This document shows positions 43,668-52,215 of a stretch of DNA of 64,000 nucleotides, in pieces. The translations under genes were made by a program, and so were the position numbers. Positions within the stretch are counted from its first letter, which is position 1; every line of letters starts with the position of its first letter. The DNA is taken from assembly GCF_045277565.1 (NCBI RefSeq), contig NZ_CP123585.1, positions 62,001-126,000 on the forward strand. Direction: 5' to 3'. The DNA is from Aliisedimentitalea scapharcae (lineage in GTDB: Bacteria > Pseudomonadota > Alphaproteobacteria > Rhodobacterales > Rhodobacteraceae). Under the pieces are notes generated by a model. The model did not search any database, was not told the origin of the DNA, and saw nothing but the letters and a program-made list of their open reading frames with translations.

Positions 43668-44843
43668 GTGGCACAATCGATCCACATCAACCAGCGCGTT
43701 CGCGAGAACGCGGAGAATCTCAGTGCGGCTTTGGAAAGCCACATGCTCACGGTTTTCGCACCAGATGCACGCAAGGAACTGAGGCTGTTCAGCGCCGGAG
43801 AAGCCGCCGAATTGTTGGGTATTTCCGCGTCATTCCTGCGTAAACTGCACTTCGACAATCGCATTTCAGAGGTTCATACCACACCTGGGGGACGGCGCCA
43901 CTATTCCGCTTCGGATCTGTTGGAAATTCGCAAGACATTGGAAACCACAGCCAAATCCGAAGGGACTTATTTGCGTGGCCGTCGCCCGGGAGACAAGGTT
44001 CAAGTCCTGTCTTTTCTGAACTTCAAGGGCGGGTCAGGCAAGACCACGTCCTCGATCCACGCTGCGCAAAGGTTAGCGCTAAAGGGGTATCGAGTGCTAT
44101 GTGTTGATATCGACCCGCAGGCCTCGTTGACCACGCTCTTTGGCTATCGGCCAGAGTACGACTTTCTTGAATCCGGGACCATCTATGATGCCATCAGGTA
44201 TGATGATCCGCTGCCCCTGTCACAGGTTATCCAGCAGACATTTTTCACCGGGATCGATCTCGCTCCGGGTGGGTTGATGCTTCAGGAGTTTGAACATGAA
44301 ACCCCTCAGGCGCTGATGAACAATATTCAGCCTGCGTTTTTTGCACGCATGGCCGCGGCCCTGCAGGAAGTCGAGTCCAATTACGACGTTATCATTTTTG
44401 ATTGCCCGCCGCAGCTGGGCTATCTGACGATGTCAGCGCTGTGTGCTTCGACCGGGATCCTGATCACCATCGTTCCCAATATGCTGGACGTGGCGTCCAT
44501 GTCGCAGTTTCTGCAGATGAGCGCCGACCTGTTGGATGTGGTGTCCAATGCTGGTGCCAGTATGGAATTTGATTTCCTCAGGTTCCTGATCAACCGTTAT
44601 GAGCCAAATGATGGCCCACAGCAGCAGGTCGTCGCATTCTTGCGGCAATTGTTCGGCGACGAGGTCATGGTGGCCCCGATGCTGAAATCCACTGCAATTT
44701 CTGACGCGGGGCTGACCCAGCAGACAATTTACGAAGTCGACCGATCCCAGTTTCATCGCAACACCTACGACCGTGCGGTGGATTCCCTAAATCTAGTGAA
44801 TGATGAGATCGAGTCCTTGCTGCAACAAGCATGGGGGCGTTGA
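43668..44843 (+). CDS. repA: Plasmid partitioning ATPase RepA (ParA family)
   Basis: A 391-residue protein. An N-terminal MerR-like HTH (FSAGEAAELLGISASFLRKL, residues about 44-63) is followed by a ParA ATPase with the deviant Walker A FKGGSGKTTS (about residue 121) and VIFDCPPQLG as Walker B. It segregates the replicon with RepB and represses the operon. GTG 43668 has AGAGGG 6 bases upstream. Its stop overlaps the repB start (TGATG). Confidence 0.95.
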   Translation: MAQSIHINQRVRENAENLSAALESHMLTVFAPDARKELRLFSAGEAAELLGISASFLRKLHFDNRISEVHTTPGGRRHYSASDLLEIRKTLETTAKSEGTYLRGRRPGDKVQVLSFLNFKGGSGKTTSSIHAAQRLALKGYRVLCVDIDPQASLTTLFGYRPEYDFLESGTIYDAIRYDDPLPLSQVIQQTFFTGIDLAPGGLMLQEFEHETPQALMNNIQPAFFARMAAALQEVESNYDVIIFDCPPQLGYLTMSALCASTGILITIVPNMLDVASMSQFLQMSADLLDVVSNAGASMEFDFLRFLINRYEPNDGPQQQVVAFLRQLFGDEVMVAPMLKSTAISDAGLTQQTIYEVDRSQFHRNTYDRAVDSLNLVNDEIESLLQQAWGR

Positions 44844-45808
44844 TGGCACGCAAAGGTATCCTGACAACCAAAATCACTTCTCCGGATGAACGCCCCAAAC
44901 CCGCTGCGCGAATGATGCCACGCGGGGCTGTTGGTGCCTTGCAGTCGTCCCTGACCAAGCTTCAGGAAAACGCTGTTCAAGAGGTGGACGCCGCGCTGAT
45001 CGACGACGCCGGGTTCGAAGACCGTCTGGGTATCGATTCCGCCGCTCAAACTCAGCTCAAGGATAGCCTGAAGACTTATGGTCAGCAGGTTCCGGTCTTG
45101 TTGCGCCCCCATCCTCAGCAAACCGGACGATACGAGATTGTGTATGGTCGTCGCCGGTTGATGGCACTGCGCGATCTGGGATTACCGGTCAAAGCCATGG
45201 TCCGACAATTGGATGACCATGCATTGGTGATGGCCCAAGGCCAGGAAAACACATCACGCCAGGATCTGTCTTTTATCGAAAAGGCCAGCTTTGCCGCCCA
45301 ACTGCAAGAAGCCGACTATGACCGGCAGACAATTGCAGCGGCACTGTCAATCGACTTGCCTATGGTCAGCCGAATGCTCAAGGTCGGAACAGCTTTCGAC
45401 TTGGGCTTTCTTCGCTTGATCGGCTCGGCCCCCGGAATTGGACGAGAACGCTGGATTGCCCTGGCTAAACTGTTTGAAGACCGGTCCGCCAAGACCCGCG
45501 CCATATCATTTGCAGGTCAATCAGAGATCTCCGGTCTTGATTCAGATGCACGGTTCGAAGCTGTTTACAGCCGCGCTGCCCATCAGCCGGAAACCACAAA
45601 ACCCAGCTCGCCTGCCCCCGCCAAACCCCGCACTTTACGCGGGACCGATGGCAAAGCCTTGGCTGACATCCGCACGACCAAACGAGGCGTGACGTTGAAT
45701 GTCCCCTCACGCACGGCGGCTGGCTTCGATTTGTGGCTGAATGACAACGCCGAAGACCTGATTACCGAACTGCACGATCGCTGGAAAAATCAGCAGTCGG
45801 ACAGCTGA
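44843..45808 (+). CDS. repB: Plasmid partitioning protein RepB (ParB family)
   Basis: A 321-residue protein starting MARKGILTTKI. The ParB/Sulfiredoxin-like N-domain has YEIVYGRRRLMALRDLG and the GQENTSRQDLSFIEKA box (residues about 130-145), and an HTH with SIDLPMVSRMLKV follows. It binds parS sites and links them to RepA. ATG 44843 overlaps the repA stop; an in-frame ATG at 44831 is less likely. Confidence 0.94.
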   Translation: MARKGILTTKITSPDERPKPAARMMPRGAVGALQSSLTKLQENAVQEVDAALIDDAGFEDRLGIDSAAQTQLKDSLKTYGQQVPVLLRPHPQQTGRYEIVYGRRRLMALRDLGLPVKAMVRQLDDHALVMAQGQENTSRQDLSFIEKASFAAQLQEADYDRQTIAAALSIDLPMVSRMLKVGTAFDLGFLRLIGSAPGIGRERWIALAKLFEDRSAKTRAISFAGQSEISGLDSDARFEAVYSRAAHQPETTKPSSPAPAKPRTLRGTDGKALADIRTTKRGVTLNVPSRTAAGFDLWLNDNAEDLITELHDRWKNQQSDS

Positions 45809-45848
45809 AGACCAAAAAGAAACAAAGCAGGAGGCACGAGAGCACGAC

Positions 45849-45902
45849 GGCAAAAGAAAAGCCCCCCAGGAAAATCCCAGAAGGCCCTTCTCAAACTTAG
45901 CA
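45849..45902 (-). ncRNA. Antisense ctRNA of the repABC replicon
   Basis: The repB-repC spacer (45809-45988) holds the classic counter-transcribed RNA gene on the minus strand: a promoter at 45908-45937, a short transcript of about 50 bases, and a terminator hairpin at 45861-45885 followed by TTTTCTTTT. In repABC plasmids this RNA blocks repC translation and sets copy number and incompatibility. Ends are estimated from the promoter and terminator. Confidence 0.82.
45861..45885 (-). terminator. Terminator hairpin of the ctRNA
   Basis: On the minus strand, GCCTTCTGGG pairs with CCTGGGGGGC (10 bp with G-U pairs), with an ATTTT loop, followed by TTTTCTTTT. Confidence 0.8.
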
Positions 45903-45907
45903 CCTTG

Positions 45908-45937
45908 GAGATACCCCGCCTTCCCTGAACCTGTCAA
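45908..45937 (-). promoter_or_regulatory. Promoter of the ctRNA
   Basis: The minus strand reads TTGACA, a perfect -35, then 18 bases, then TATCTC as a weak -10. It fires toward repB and away from repC. Confidence 0.7.
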
Positions 45938-45988
45938 CTCTGCGTATGCGCGTGGGGCGTGGATTTTGTTGTCATTCGTGAAATTTTC

Positions 45989-47185
45989 ATGGAAATCACG
46001 TCCCAATCACAAATTGGGCGAGCGGTAGAGCTGTCTTTGACGCCTGTTGCCTCGCTGACGCACGATCTATCGCAGGCTCCGCAGTATGATAAATGGGAGG
46101 TGCTGAATGCACTGACCCAGGCCGCAGAGCATTTTGAATTGTCACACCGCACGCTGTGCGTGCTCAAAGCTTTGGCGACATTTCTACCTGAACGCGACAT
46201 CACCGCCCTCCCCGGCTCGGCGATCGTTTTCCCGGCCAACCGCACACTGTCCACCCGCCTCTCGGGAATGCCCGAGAGCACGCTGCGGCGCCATTTGGCT
46301 CGGTTGGTGGACCTCGGAATTATCAAACGCCATGACAGCGCAAACCGCAAAAGATTTGCCCGCCGTGTTGGTGGCAACGTCCAAATTGCCTTTGGGTTTG
46401 ATCTGGCCCCGCTTGCCTTGCATGCCAATCAGATATTTGACGCCGCACAACACATCCAACACCAAACCGAACAGCTTCGTGTGTTGCGTGATCAGGTGAT
46501 TCAACTTCGCCAGCAGCTGGTTGAACTTGATGAGGGTGCGGATCACAGCCAACTCATTGCCCATGCCGGCCGGGTTCTGCGTCGCAAACCCGAAGCCAAT
46601 TCATTGCTGAACCTAATCGACGCGATCAAAGCTGGCATCGAAACCAGCAGACAATCGGCCGTTGATCCAGGTGGAGTTCTTGTGAAACCAATGGAATTGA
46701 GCGGCAGTGACATCCAAATTGAGCGGCACATACAGGATTCAATAAACCAATCTTTTGACTCTGAAGAAGAAGGGCAGGGAAGCAATCAATGTGCACAAGA
46801 CACAGAATGTGAATTGCCGGGAGAAAATGCCGAGAGCAGCAAAGATCCCAGTCTTTCGCTTTTGAAATCTGTCTGTCGAGAGATCCAAAGCTACTTTCCT
46901 GACTTTGGATGGTCCAAACAGGAGATCTATCGAATTGCTGATCAGGTGGCTCCCATGCTAGGCATTGATCAACCCGTTTTGCATCAAGCGCGTCAATCCA
47001 TGGGCCCTTTGAATGCAAGCATCTCTATCATGTGCATTCTCGAACGCACCCATGATATTCGCAGCCCGGGTGCGTATTTGAGACGCTTGTCGCAAAAGGC
47101 GCAAATCGGGCAGTTTTCTACACTTCCGATGGTTCAGGCCTTGTCAAAGAGGCACTCGGCACGGAATTGTCAGGTGACAATCTGA
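45989..47185 (+). CDS. repC: Replication initiator RepC
   Basis: A 398-residue protein of the alphaproteobacterial RepC family. The N-terminal domain has the winged-helix region FELSHRTLCVLKALATFLP, then PESTLRRHLARLVDLGIIKRHDSANRKRFARR, a long linker follows, and the C-terminal domain has QSYFPDFGWSKQEIYRIADQV. It opens and initiates replication at oriV, which in this family lies inside repC itself. ATG 45989 is preferred over an upstream codon at 45959. Its translation is expected to be limited by the ctRNA. Confidence 0.94.
   Translation: MEITSQSQIGRAVELSLTPVASLTHDLSQAPQYDKWEVLNALTQAAEHFELSHRTLCVLKALATFLPERDITALPGSAIVFPANRTLSTRLSGMPESTLRRHLARLVDLGIIKRHDSANRKRFARRVGGNVQIAFGFDLAPLALHANQIFDAAQHIQHQTEQLRVLRDQVIQLRQQLVELDEGADHSQLIAHAGRVLRRKPEANSLLNLIDAIKAGIETSRQSAVDPGGVLVKPMELSGSDIQIERHIQDSINQSFDSEEEGQGSNQCAQDTECELPGENAESSKDPSLSLLKSVCREIQSYFPDFGWSKQEIYRIADQVAPMLGIDQPVLHQARQSMGPLNASISIMCILERTHDIRSPGAYLRRLSQKAQIGQFSTLPMVQALSKRHSARNCQVTI
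46680..46880 (+). other. Candidate origin (oriV) inside repC
   Basis: The coding sequence here is visibly richer in A and T than the rest of repC (linker residues about 230-300). Replication origins of repABC plasmids have been mapped inside repC in such a stretch. The exact borders are a guess. Confidence 0.45.
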
Positions 47186-47213
47186 AAAAATGTTAGAAAA
47201 CAAAGAGATAGGT

Positions 47214-47223
47214 GGTTATAACC
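47214..47223. repeat. 10-bp palindrome after repC
   Basis: GGTTATAACC, 28 bases after the repC stop and between convergent genes. It could be a centromere-like or regulatory site. It is shorter than a usual parS. Confidence 0.35.
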
Positions 47224-47278
47224 TCTGAAAATGTGTGATTTTCCGGCAGATTCAAGTATTTAGACATAACACCAAAGG

Positions 47279-48199
47279 TCAGGGGTGGTTTATTCCAACT
47301 TTTGACCGGCTGACAATATAGACGCCCAGCAGGCACAACCCAAAACCAACGACCGTATGCAGCGTAATCGGTTCGCCCAACAACCCCCAGGCCAACATCA
47401 GCGCCAACGGGGGAACCAGATACATCAACGTGGACACTTGGGTCATGTTTCCGCGTTGAACCAATGCCACATACAGGCTGATGGAGATCAAAGAATTCGC
47501 AATGATGAGATATGCCAGAGAGATAATCAGATTAGGGTGCCAGTTGATCACCTGTGTTTCGCTCCACAACGCGATCGGCGTCAGAACACACACTCCAACG
47601 GCGTATTGAACCACCCCGCCCAGGATCGGATCCGTGCGACGTCCATGGGCTTTCTCCAACAGTGTTGCAGCAGAAATTCCGGCCAGAGCCCCCAATGCCA
47701 AGAGCCCGGCAGATGGTGGAACACCCTGATTGCCGGTGTTGTCGAGCACAGACAGAGCGACACCTGCGAAACCCAGGCCAAGCCCAACCCACATAACCGG
47801 ACGGCCCCTAGGCTCAGCGACCAAGGGTGCCAGTGCCGCCACCAAAGCAGGTTGAAGCGCCATGATGATCGCTGTGGTTCCAGCTGCCAAACCTTGTTTC
47901 ATGGCCAGATAGGCGAGGCCAAAATATACGCATTGGATCAAGAAGCCACTCAAAGCCATTAACATCCAATGGGTGGCATCCCGGGGTAGGGCAGGGCGGT
48001 ATATTGCCAGCAGTGGAAGCAAACAAAGCACGGCCAGCCCATACCGCACCGCCAACATTGTCATCGGCTCAATGTGGGGCAGGCCCAGTTTGGCAAAGCT
48101 GTAGCCGCCAGCCCAAAACAGGACGAACACCACCGGCGCACATGCCCAGAATAGGCGGGACAGGCCCGGCGTGGTCATGTCATCGCCAGAAGATGGCAT
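47279..48199 (-). CDS. EamA/DMT-superfamily transporter
   Basis: A 306-residue membrane protein with about ten predicted helices and two EamA repeats, the second containing TLMYLVPPLALMLAWGLLGEP, a DMT hallmark. It probably exports or exchanges a metabolite. It is the last gene of the minus-strand run that starts at the right edge. A second ATG at 48178 is possible. Confidence 0.88.
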   Translation of the reverse strand: MPSSGDDMTTPGLSRLFWACAPVVFVLFWAGGYSFAKLGLPHIEPMTMLAVRYGLAVLCLLPLLAIYRPALPRDATHWMLMALSGFLIQCVYFGLAYLAMKQGLAAGTTAIIMALQPALVAALAPLVAEPRGRPVMWVGLGLGFAGVALSVLDNTGNQGVPPSAGLLALGALAGISAATLLEKAHGRRTDPILGGVVQYAVGVCVLTPIALWSETQVINWHPNLIISLAYLIIANSLISISLYVALVQRGNMTQVSTLMYLVPPLALMLAWGLLGEPITLHTVVGFGLCLLGVYIVSRSKVGINHP

Positions 48200-48267
48200 G
48201 ACATTGCGATAGGGGGTTCATCCATCGCACAACTCTCCCATTCCATCTGGCGATGACGGTGTTCCCG

Positions 48268-49452
48268 TCACTCTTTGACAAACAACCGTCGTTCAATGTT
48301 GCACAGGGGTTCGGCTGCTCCACTGTCGGTGATCAGTATGGTTTCGGTCGTTTCCAAACCCCAACTGTCCATCCAGAGTGCGGGCATGAAATGAAACACC
48401 ATTCCTGGTTCCAGGACGGTTTCATCTTCGCTGCGGATAGACGCGGTGCGTTCGCCCCAATCGGGGGGGTAGCTCAGCCCGATTGGATAGCCACACCGCC
48501 CCTCGCGATGGATACCGTGTTCCTCCAGCACTCCGACAAAAGCATTGGCAATATCGCACGTCCTGTTGCCGGCGCGGGCCGCATTCAACCCGGCTTCGAT
48601 CCCTTCGAGCTGGGCCTGTTCGGCGTCCAGCATTTCCTGAGGCGGTGTCCCCAGAAATATGGTCCGACACAGCGGGGCGTGATAGCGGCGATAACAGCCC
48701 GACAATTCAAAGAAGGTGGCCTCGCCCTTGCGCATAGGCGCGCCGTTCCAGGTCAAATGCGCGGCTGTGGCGTCCAACCCCGAAGGAGTTAGTGGGACGA
48801 TTGCGGGATAGTCACCCCAGATGTCATCCACCCCGGTCAAACCCGCGTGATAGATATCTGCCACCAGATCGTTTTTTCGCAAACCGGGTTCGGCCCGGTC
48901 CAGAGCCGTGTTGATTACCTTTTCCGTAATGCGCGCGGCCTTGCGGATGAAACCAATTTCGTCATCGGATTTTACCAACCGTTGCCAGTTTACCAATGCC
49001 GTGGCATCCGCAAAATGCGCATCTGGCAACTCGGCTGTCAAAACAGCATGGGCTTTGGCCGAATAGTAATAGTTCTCCATCTCGACGCCAATGCGCGCCT
49101 TGTGCAGACCCAGCGCCTGAATATGCCCGGCCAGATCCTGCATAGGGTGGCGCACAGTCGATTGTACATAATGGTCGGCGTAACCGTGAATCGCGTCCGC
49201 CTCCATCCAACAGGTGCGCAAGGCCCCAAGGCTATCCATATGGCGCCCCCACCAGATTGGGTCCCCGTCCATTGCCAGCAGCACACCCTGATGCACGTAG
49301 AACGACCAACCATCATAGCCGGTCAGCCAGGCTTGGTTTGATGGGTCGGTGACGAACAGCAGATCAATCCCCGCCTGCGCCATGGCTGTGCGGGTTTTGG
49401 CAATGCGGCGATCATATTCGGAAGTCCCGAAGGCAGCAGTGTTGGCGGGCAT
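48268..49452 (-). CDS. Pita-bread (M24) fold enzyme without metal ligands, ectoine-hydrolase/creatinase-like
   Basis: A 394-residue protein with a creatinase N-terminal domain and an M24 C-terminal domain. Sequence runs such as LTGYDGWSFYVHQ, DHYVQSTVRHPM and GYPIGLSYPPDWGERT closely match what I recall of ectoine hydrolase (DoeA). Four of the five metal ligands of M24 peptidases are replaced (Glu249, Pro260, Tyr322 and Met356 stand at ligand positions; Glu370 remains), as in non-metal members like creatinase. His232 sits where creatinase has its catalytic His. It hydrolyses a C-N bond of a small compatible-solute-like molecule rather than a peptide. ATG 49452 is chosen. Confidence 0.75.
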   Translation of the reverse strand: MPANTAAFGTSEYDRRIAKTRTAMAQAGIDLLFVTDPSNQAWLTGYDGWSFYVHQGVLLAMDGDPIWWGRHMDSLGALRTCWMEADAIHGYADHYVQSTVRHPMQDLAGHIQALGLHKARIGVEMENYYYSAKAHAVLTAELPDAHFADATALVNWQRLVKSDDEIGFIRKAARITEKVINTALDRAEPGLRKNDLVADIYHAGLTGVDDIWGDYPAIVPLTPSGLDATAAHLTWNGAPMRKGEATFFELSGCYRRYHAPLCRTIFLGTPPQEMLDAEQAQLEGIEAGLNAARAGNRTCDIANAFVGVLEEHGIHREGRCGYPIGLSYPPDWGERTASIRSEDETVLEPGMVFHFMPALWMDSWGLETTETILITDSGAAEPLCNIERRLFVKE

Positions 49453-49573
49453 GAGTGTCCTCGTGGTCAGTGACAGAGCCGAATATCGCTCCCAACTTGT
49501 GACCCTAGAGAACAAATTGGTTTTGGGAACTCCTGATTTCGGTTGCAGGGTAGATTTTTCCGGGTCGCTGTTG

Positions 49574-50308
49574 TCAGGGGAGGCTCAGCTTGGCCATGCG
49601 GCCGCCGTCGACGGAATAGATCTGCCCCGTGATAAATCCGCTTTCCTCGGCCGCGAGAAAGGCAACCAAGGCGGCAACCTCTTCTGGCGTTCCAGTACGG
49701 GCAACGGGATGTATTTTGCCGATGTCTCGACGAAACGCGCCGGGGTCGGGCATGGCATCTATGAAATCAACGTTCAGGTCGGTGTCAATCCAACCCGGAG
49801 CCACAGCGTTGCAGCGGATGCCTTCGCCACCATGATCAACCGCCACGGCCCGTGTCAGGCCATGTAGGCCGGCCTTGGACGCGCAATAGGCCGCGTGACC
49901 GGGGTTGCTGCCCAACCCTTCGATGGAGCCGGTGTTGACGATGTTACCGCGGGTCTCGCGCAAATGGGGAAGGGCGGCCTGGATCATTAGGAAAGGCGCG
50001 GTCAGGTTCACGGTCAGGGTCTGGTGCCAGTCCGCCGCGCTCATGTCTTCGACGCGGGCCTCTTGCATCATCCCCGCGTTGTTGACCAAGACGTCCAATT
50101 GACCGACTTTGGCGATAAGCTGGGACACCACTTGGGCCGGGCTGGCCGGATCCAGAAAATCCACCGGGATTGCGTCAAATTCGCTATCGTTGCCCCGTTG
50201 GGCGGTAAACACCTGCGCGCCCTCATCGCGCAGACGGCGGGCAATGGCCCGGCCGATACCGCTGCGTCCGCCGGTCACCAATGCCACCTTGTTTTCAAAC
50301 CGCTTCAT
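49574..50308 (-). CDS. Short-chain dehydrogenase/reductase
   Basis: A 244-residue classical SDR with VTGGRSGIGRA, NNAGMM, the Ser in NTGSIEG and the Tyr-Lys pair in AAYCASKAGL. Its start overlaps the stop of the SDR upstream (ATGA). It acts on an alcohol or ketone in the betaine cluster; the substrate is unknown. Confidence 0.9.
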   Translation of the reverse strand: MKRFENKVALVTGGRSGIGRAIARRLRDEGAQVFTAQRGNDSEFDAIPVDFLDPASPAQVVSQLIAKVGQLDVLVNNAGMMQEARVEDMSAADWHQTLTVNLTAPFLMIQAALPHLRETRGNIVNTGSIEGLGSNPGHAAYCASKAGLHGLTRAVAVDHGGEGIRCNAVAPGWIDTDLNVDFIDAMPDPGAFRRDIGKIHPVARTGTPEEVAALVAFLAAEESGFITGQIYSVDGGRMAKLSLP

Positions 50309-51036
50309 GTGACGGGCTTTCCGCCGTTGACCTCAATCAATGCACCACACATATAACGTGCCCCATCCGAGGCGAGAAACAGCACAACGTCAGCGATGTC
50401 TTCTGGTTCGGCAATCCGGCCCAACGGTACGGTTTTGCCCAATTCAGAGACGGCGCTGTCTGGGTCGAACCCACGCTGAGCAAAGCCCGACCGCAACATC
50501 GGAGTGTTCACCTCATTCGGGCAGACGGCGTTGATGCGGATACCCTGGTGGGCGTGATCATGGCCCATACACTGGGTGAGCGAGGCAATCGCCGCCTTGG
50601 TCATGCAATAGACCGCATGATTTGGCCCCGGGCGCAGTCCCCAGCAAGAGGCTGTGTTGACAATAGCTCCGCCACCGATCTGAGCCATTATTGGGATGGC
50701 AGCGCGACAGATGCGAAATGGCGCTTCGACATTGACGCCCATCGACAATGCCCAATCGTCGTCAGAGGTCTCGGTTACAGAACCCCGTGTAATGACACCC
50801 GCATTGTTGATCACGATGTCCAATCCGCCAAGAGCCTCGGCGGCCTGAGCAGGCAGAGTGTTGGCATATGCGGGGTCCAGCAGGTCTCCGGGCAGATGCG
50901 TGTCGGCCGAAATCGCTGACACGTCCCGGTCTGCCACGGCAACCCGAGCGCCAGCGGCGCGCAGCTTGGACACGATAGATTGTCCAATCCCCCCAGCAGC
51001 CCCCGTGACCAGTGCGTGTTTTCCTGAAAAATCCAT
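50305..51036 (-). CDS. Short-chain dehydrogenase/reductase
   Basis: A 243-residue classical SDR with VTGAAGGIGQS, NNAGVI, the Ser in NTASCWG and the Tyr-Lys pair in AVYCMTKAAI. It begins 17 bases after the stop of the HpbD-like gene. The two tandem SDRs differ enough to suggest consecutive steps, or two stereochemical choices, in one pathway. Confidence 0.9.
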   Translation of the reverse strand: MDFSGKHALVTGAAGGIGQSIVSKLRAAGARVAVADRDVSAISADTHLPGDLLDPAYANTLPAQAAEALGGLDIVINNAGVITRGSVTETSDDDWALSMGVNVEAPFRICRAAIPIMAQIGGGAIVNTASCWGLRPGPNHAVYCMTKAAIASLTQCMGHDHAHQGIRINAVCPNEVNTPMLRSGFAQRGFDPDSAVSELGKTVPLGRIAEPEDIADVVLFLASDGARYMCGALIEVNGGKPVT

Positions 51037-51053
51037 GCGAAATCTCCGTGGCG

Positions 51054-52157
51054 TCAAAAGGAGGCGACCGGCGCGCCAAACAGGGTTTCGTCCGGGGTTA
51101 CCCCCAATCCGGGACCGGTGGGAACTGCAATGTGCCCGTCCAAGATTTCAATGCCGTTCTCGGCGTCGTAATGTCCTTCGATATAGGGCGCGGCCAACCA
51201 CACCCCTTCGAGCAGATCGGGCTGCACCGTCGCGCCGATATGGGTACAGGCGGCGGCGATGATATCTCCGCCCCAACTGTCGTCGCAGGTGTGGGGCAGA
51301 TTGCGCGCCTCGCAGATGTCGCGAAAGGCCCGCATGGGGTGCAGACCGCCGATGCGGGTGACCTTCATTCCGAACCCGTCGACCAGCCCGGTACCGGCAG
51401 CGGTAATCACCGTGTTCAGATCCAAGCTGTTCTCATCCATATAGATCCCATGGGTGACCTGAGGGCGGATCTTTTGCAGATCTTCGATCGTGTTGCAGGG
51501 TTGTTCCATGATGAACGGCACATCCGGGCATTCCCGGCTGACCCGCAGGGCGTCGCGGGTGGTCCAGCCCCGGTTGCCATCTACAGCCAGCTTCATGCCG
51601 CTGCCGCGCACCTCTTGCCAAACCTTGCGAATGGTCTCGATGTCGATCTCAACCGGGCGGCCTCCGACCTTGATCTGTAGACGTCGGTACCCTTCATCGC
51701 GTTTTGCGCCGGCAAGGCGAGCGATATCATCGGGGGCTCCAACGCCGGTGGCGTAATAGGAGGGCACGCGATCTGTGGCCGCCCCGCCTAGCAGATCGGA
51801 CACGCTAAGCCCCAAATGTTTGCCCAGCAGATCGTGCAGGGCGATGTCCAGTGCCGCCTTGGCATAATTGTGCCCGTTCAACTGGCCGTTCATCATCCGG
51901 TGCAGAGGCAAAGGTAGCGCCTCGACACCAATCAATCCTGGTGCCATTCGTGCCAGCGCTGCCCGGGCCCCCCCGGCATGGGCTTCGGCATAGGTCGGAC
52001 CCACTGGGCAGGTTTCGCCCCAGCCTGACAACCCATTGTCCGAAACCAATTTGACCAATGTCGTATCCAGAGCCCAGACCTGGGCATTGGCCATGGTATA
52101 GGGACCGTCCTTGACCGGCAGATCGTGCTGATAGATGTGAATCTCGGTGATTTTCAA
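51054..52157 (-). CDS. hpbD: Enolase-superfamily epimerase, probably 4-hydroxyproline betaine 2-epimerase (HpbD)
   Basis: A 367-residue mandelate-racemase-subgroup protein. The catalytic lysines are Lys163 in LQIKVGG and Lys265 in FGMKVTR; the metal ligands are Asp193, Glu218 and Asp241. Tyr56 and Trp320 stand where, as I recall, HpbD of Pelagibaca holds the quaternary ammonium group. The ends also match from memory (MKITEIH near the start, a VASF C-terminus). The reaction would be 2-epimerisation of proline-type betaines. It is flanked by demethylation-type genes, which agrees. Known relatives also include cis-3-hydroxyproline dehydratases. Confidence 0.82.
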   Translation of the reverse strand: MKITEIHIYQHDLPVKDGPYTMANAQVWALDTTLVKLVSDNGLSGWGETCPVGPTYAEAHAGGARAALARMAPGLIGVEALPLPLHRMMNGQLNGHNYAKAALDIALHDLLGKHLGLSVSDLLGGAATDRVPSYYATGVGAPDDIARLAGAKRDEGYRRLQIKVGGRPVEIDIETIRKVWQEVRGSGMKLAVDGNRGWTTRDALRVSRECPDVPFIMEQPCNTIEDLQKIRPQVTHGIYMDENSLDLNTVITAAGTGLVDGFGMKVTRIGGLHPMRAFRDICEARNLPHTCDDSWGGDIIAAACTHIGATVQPDLLEGVWLAAPYIEGHYDAENGIEILDGHIAVPTGPGLGVTPDETLFGAPVASF

Positions 52158-52185
52158 ACTGTGATATCCTTGAAGCCAACAAATG

Positions 52186-52207
52186 GCCCCACCATAACCG
52201 GCGGGGC
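52186..52207 (-). other. Small intercistronic hairpin between the MttB-like and HpbD-like genes
   Basis: GCCCCACC and GGCGGGGC form 8-bp arms on the minus-strand RNA (one G-U pair) with a 6-base loop. There is no T-run. Confidence 0.4.
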
Positions 52208-52215
52208 AGGGGGGA

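Noticed and set aside
43342..47278. A canonical parS site (GTT-N4-GC-N4-AAC) around repABC
   Set aside because: None was found by eye; only shorter palindromes at 43628-43645 and 47214-47223 are visible.
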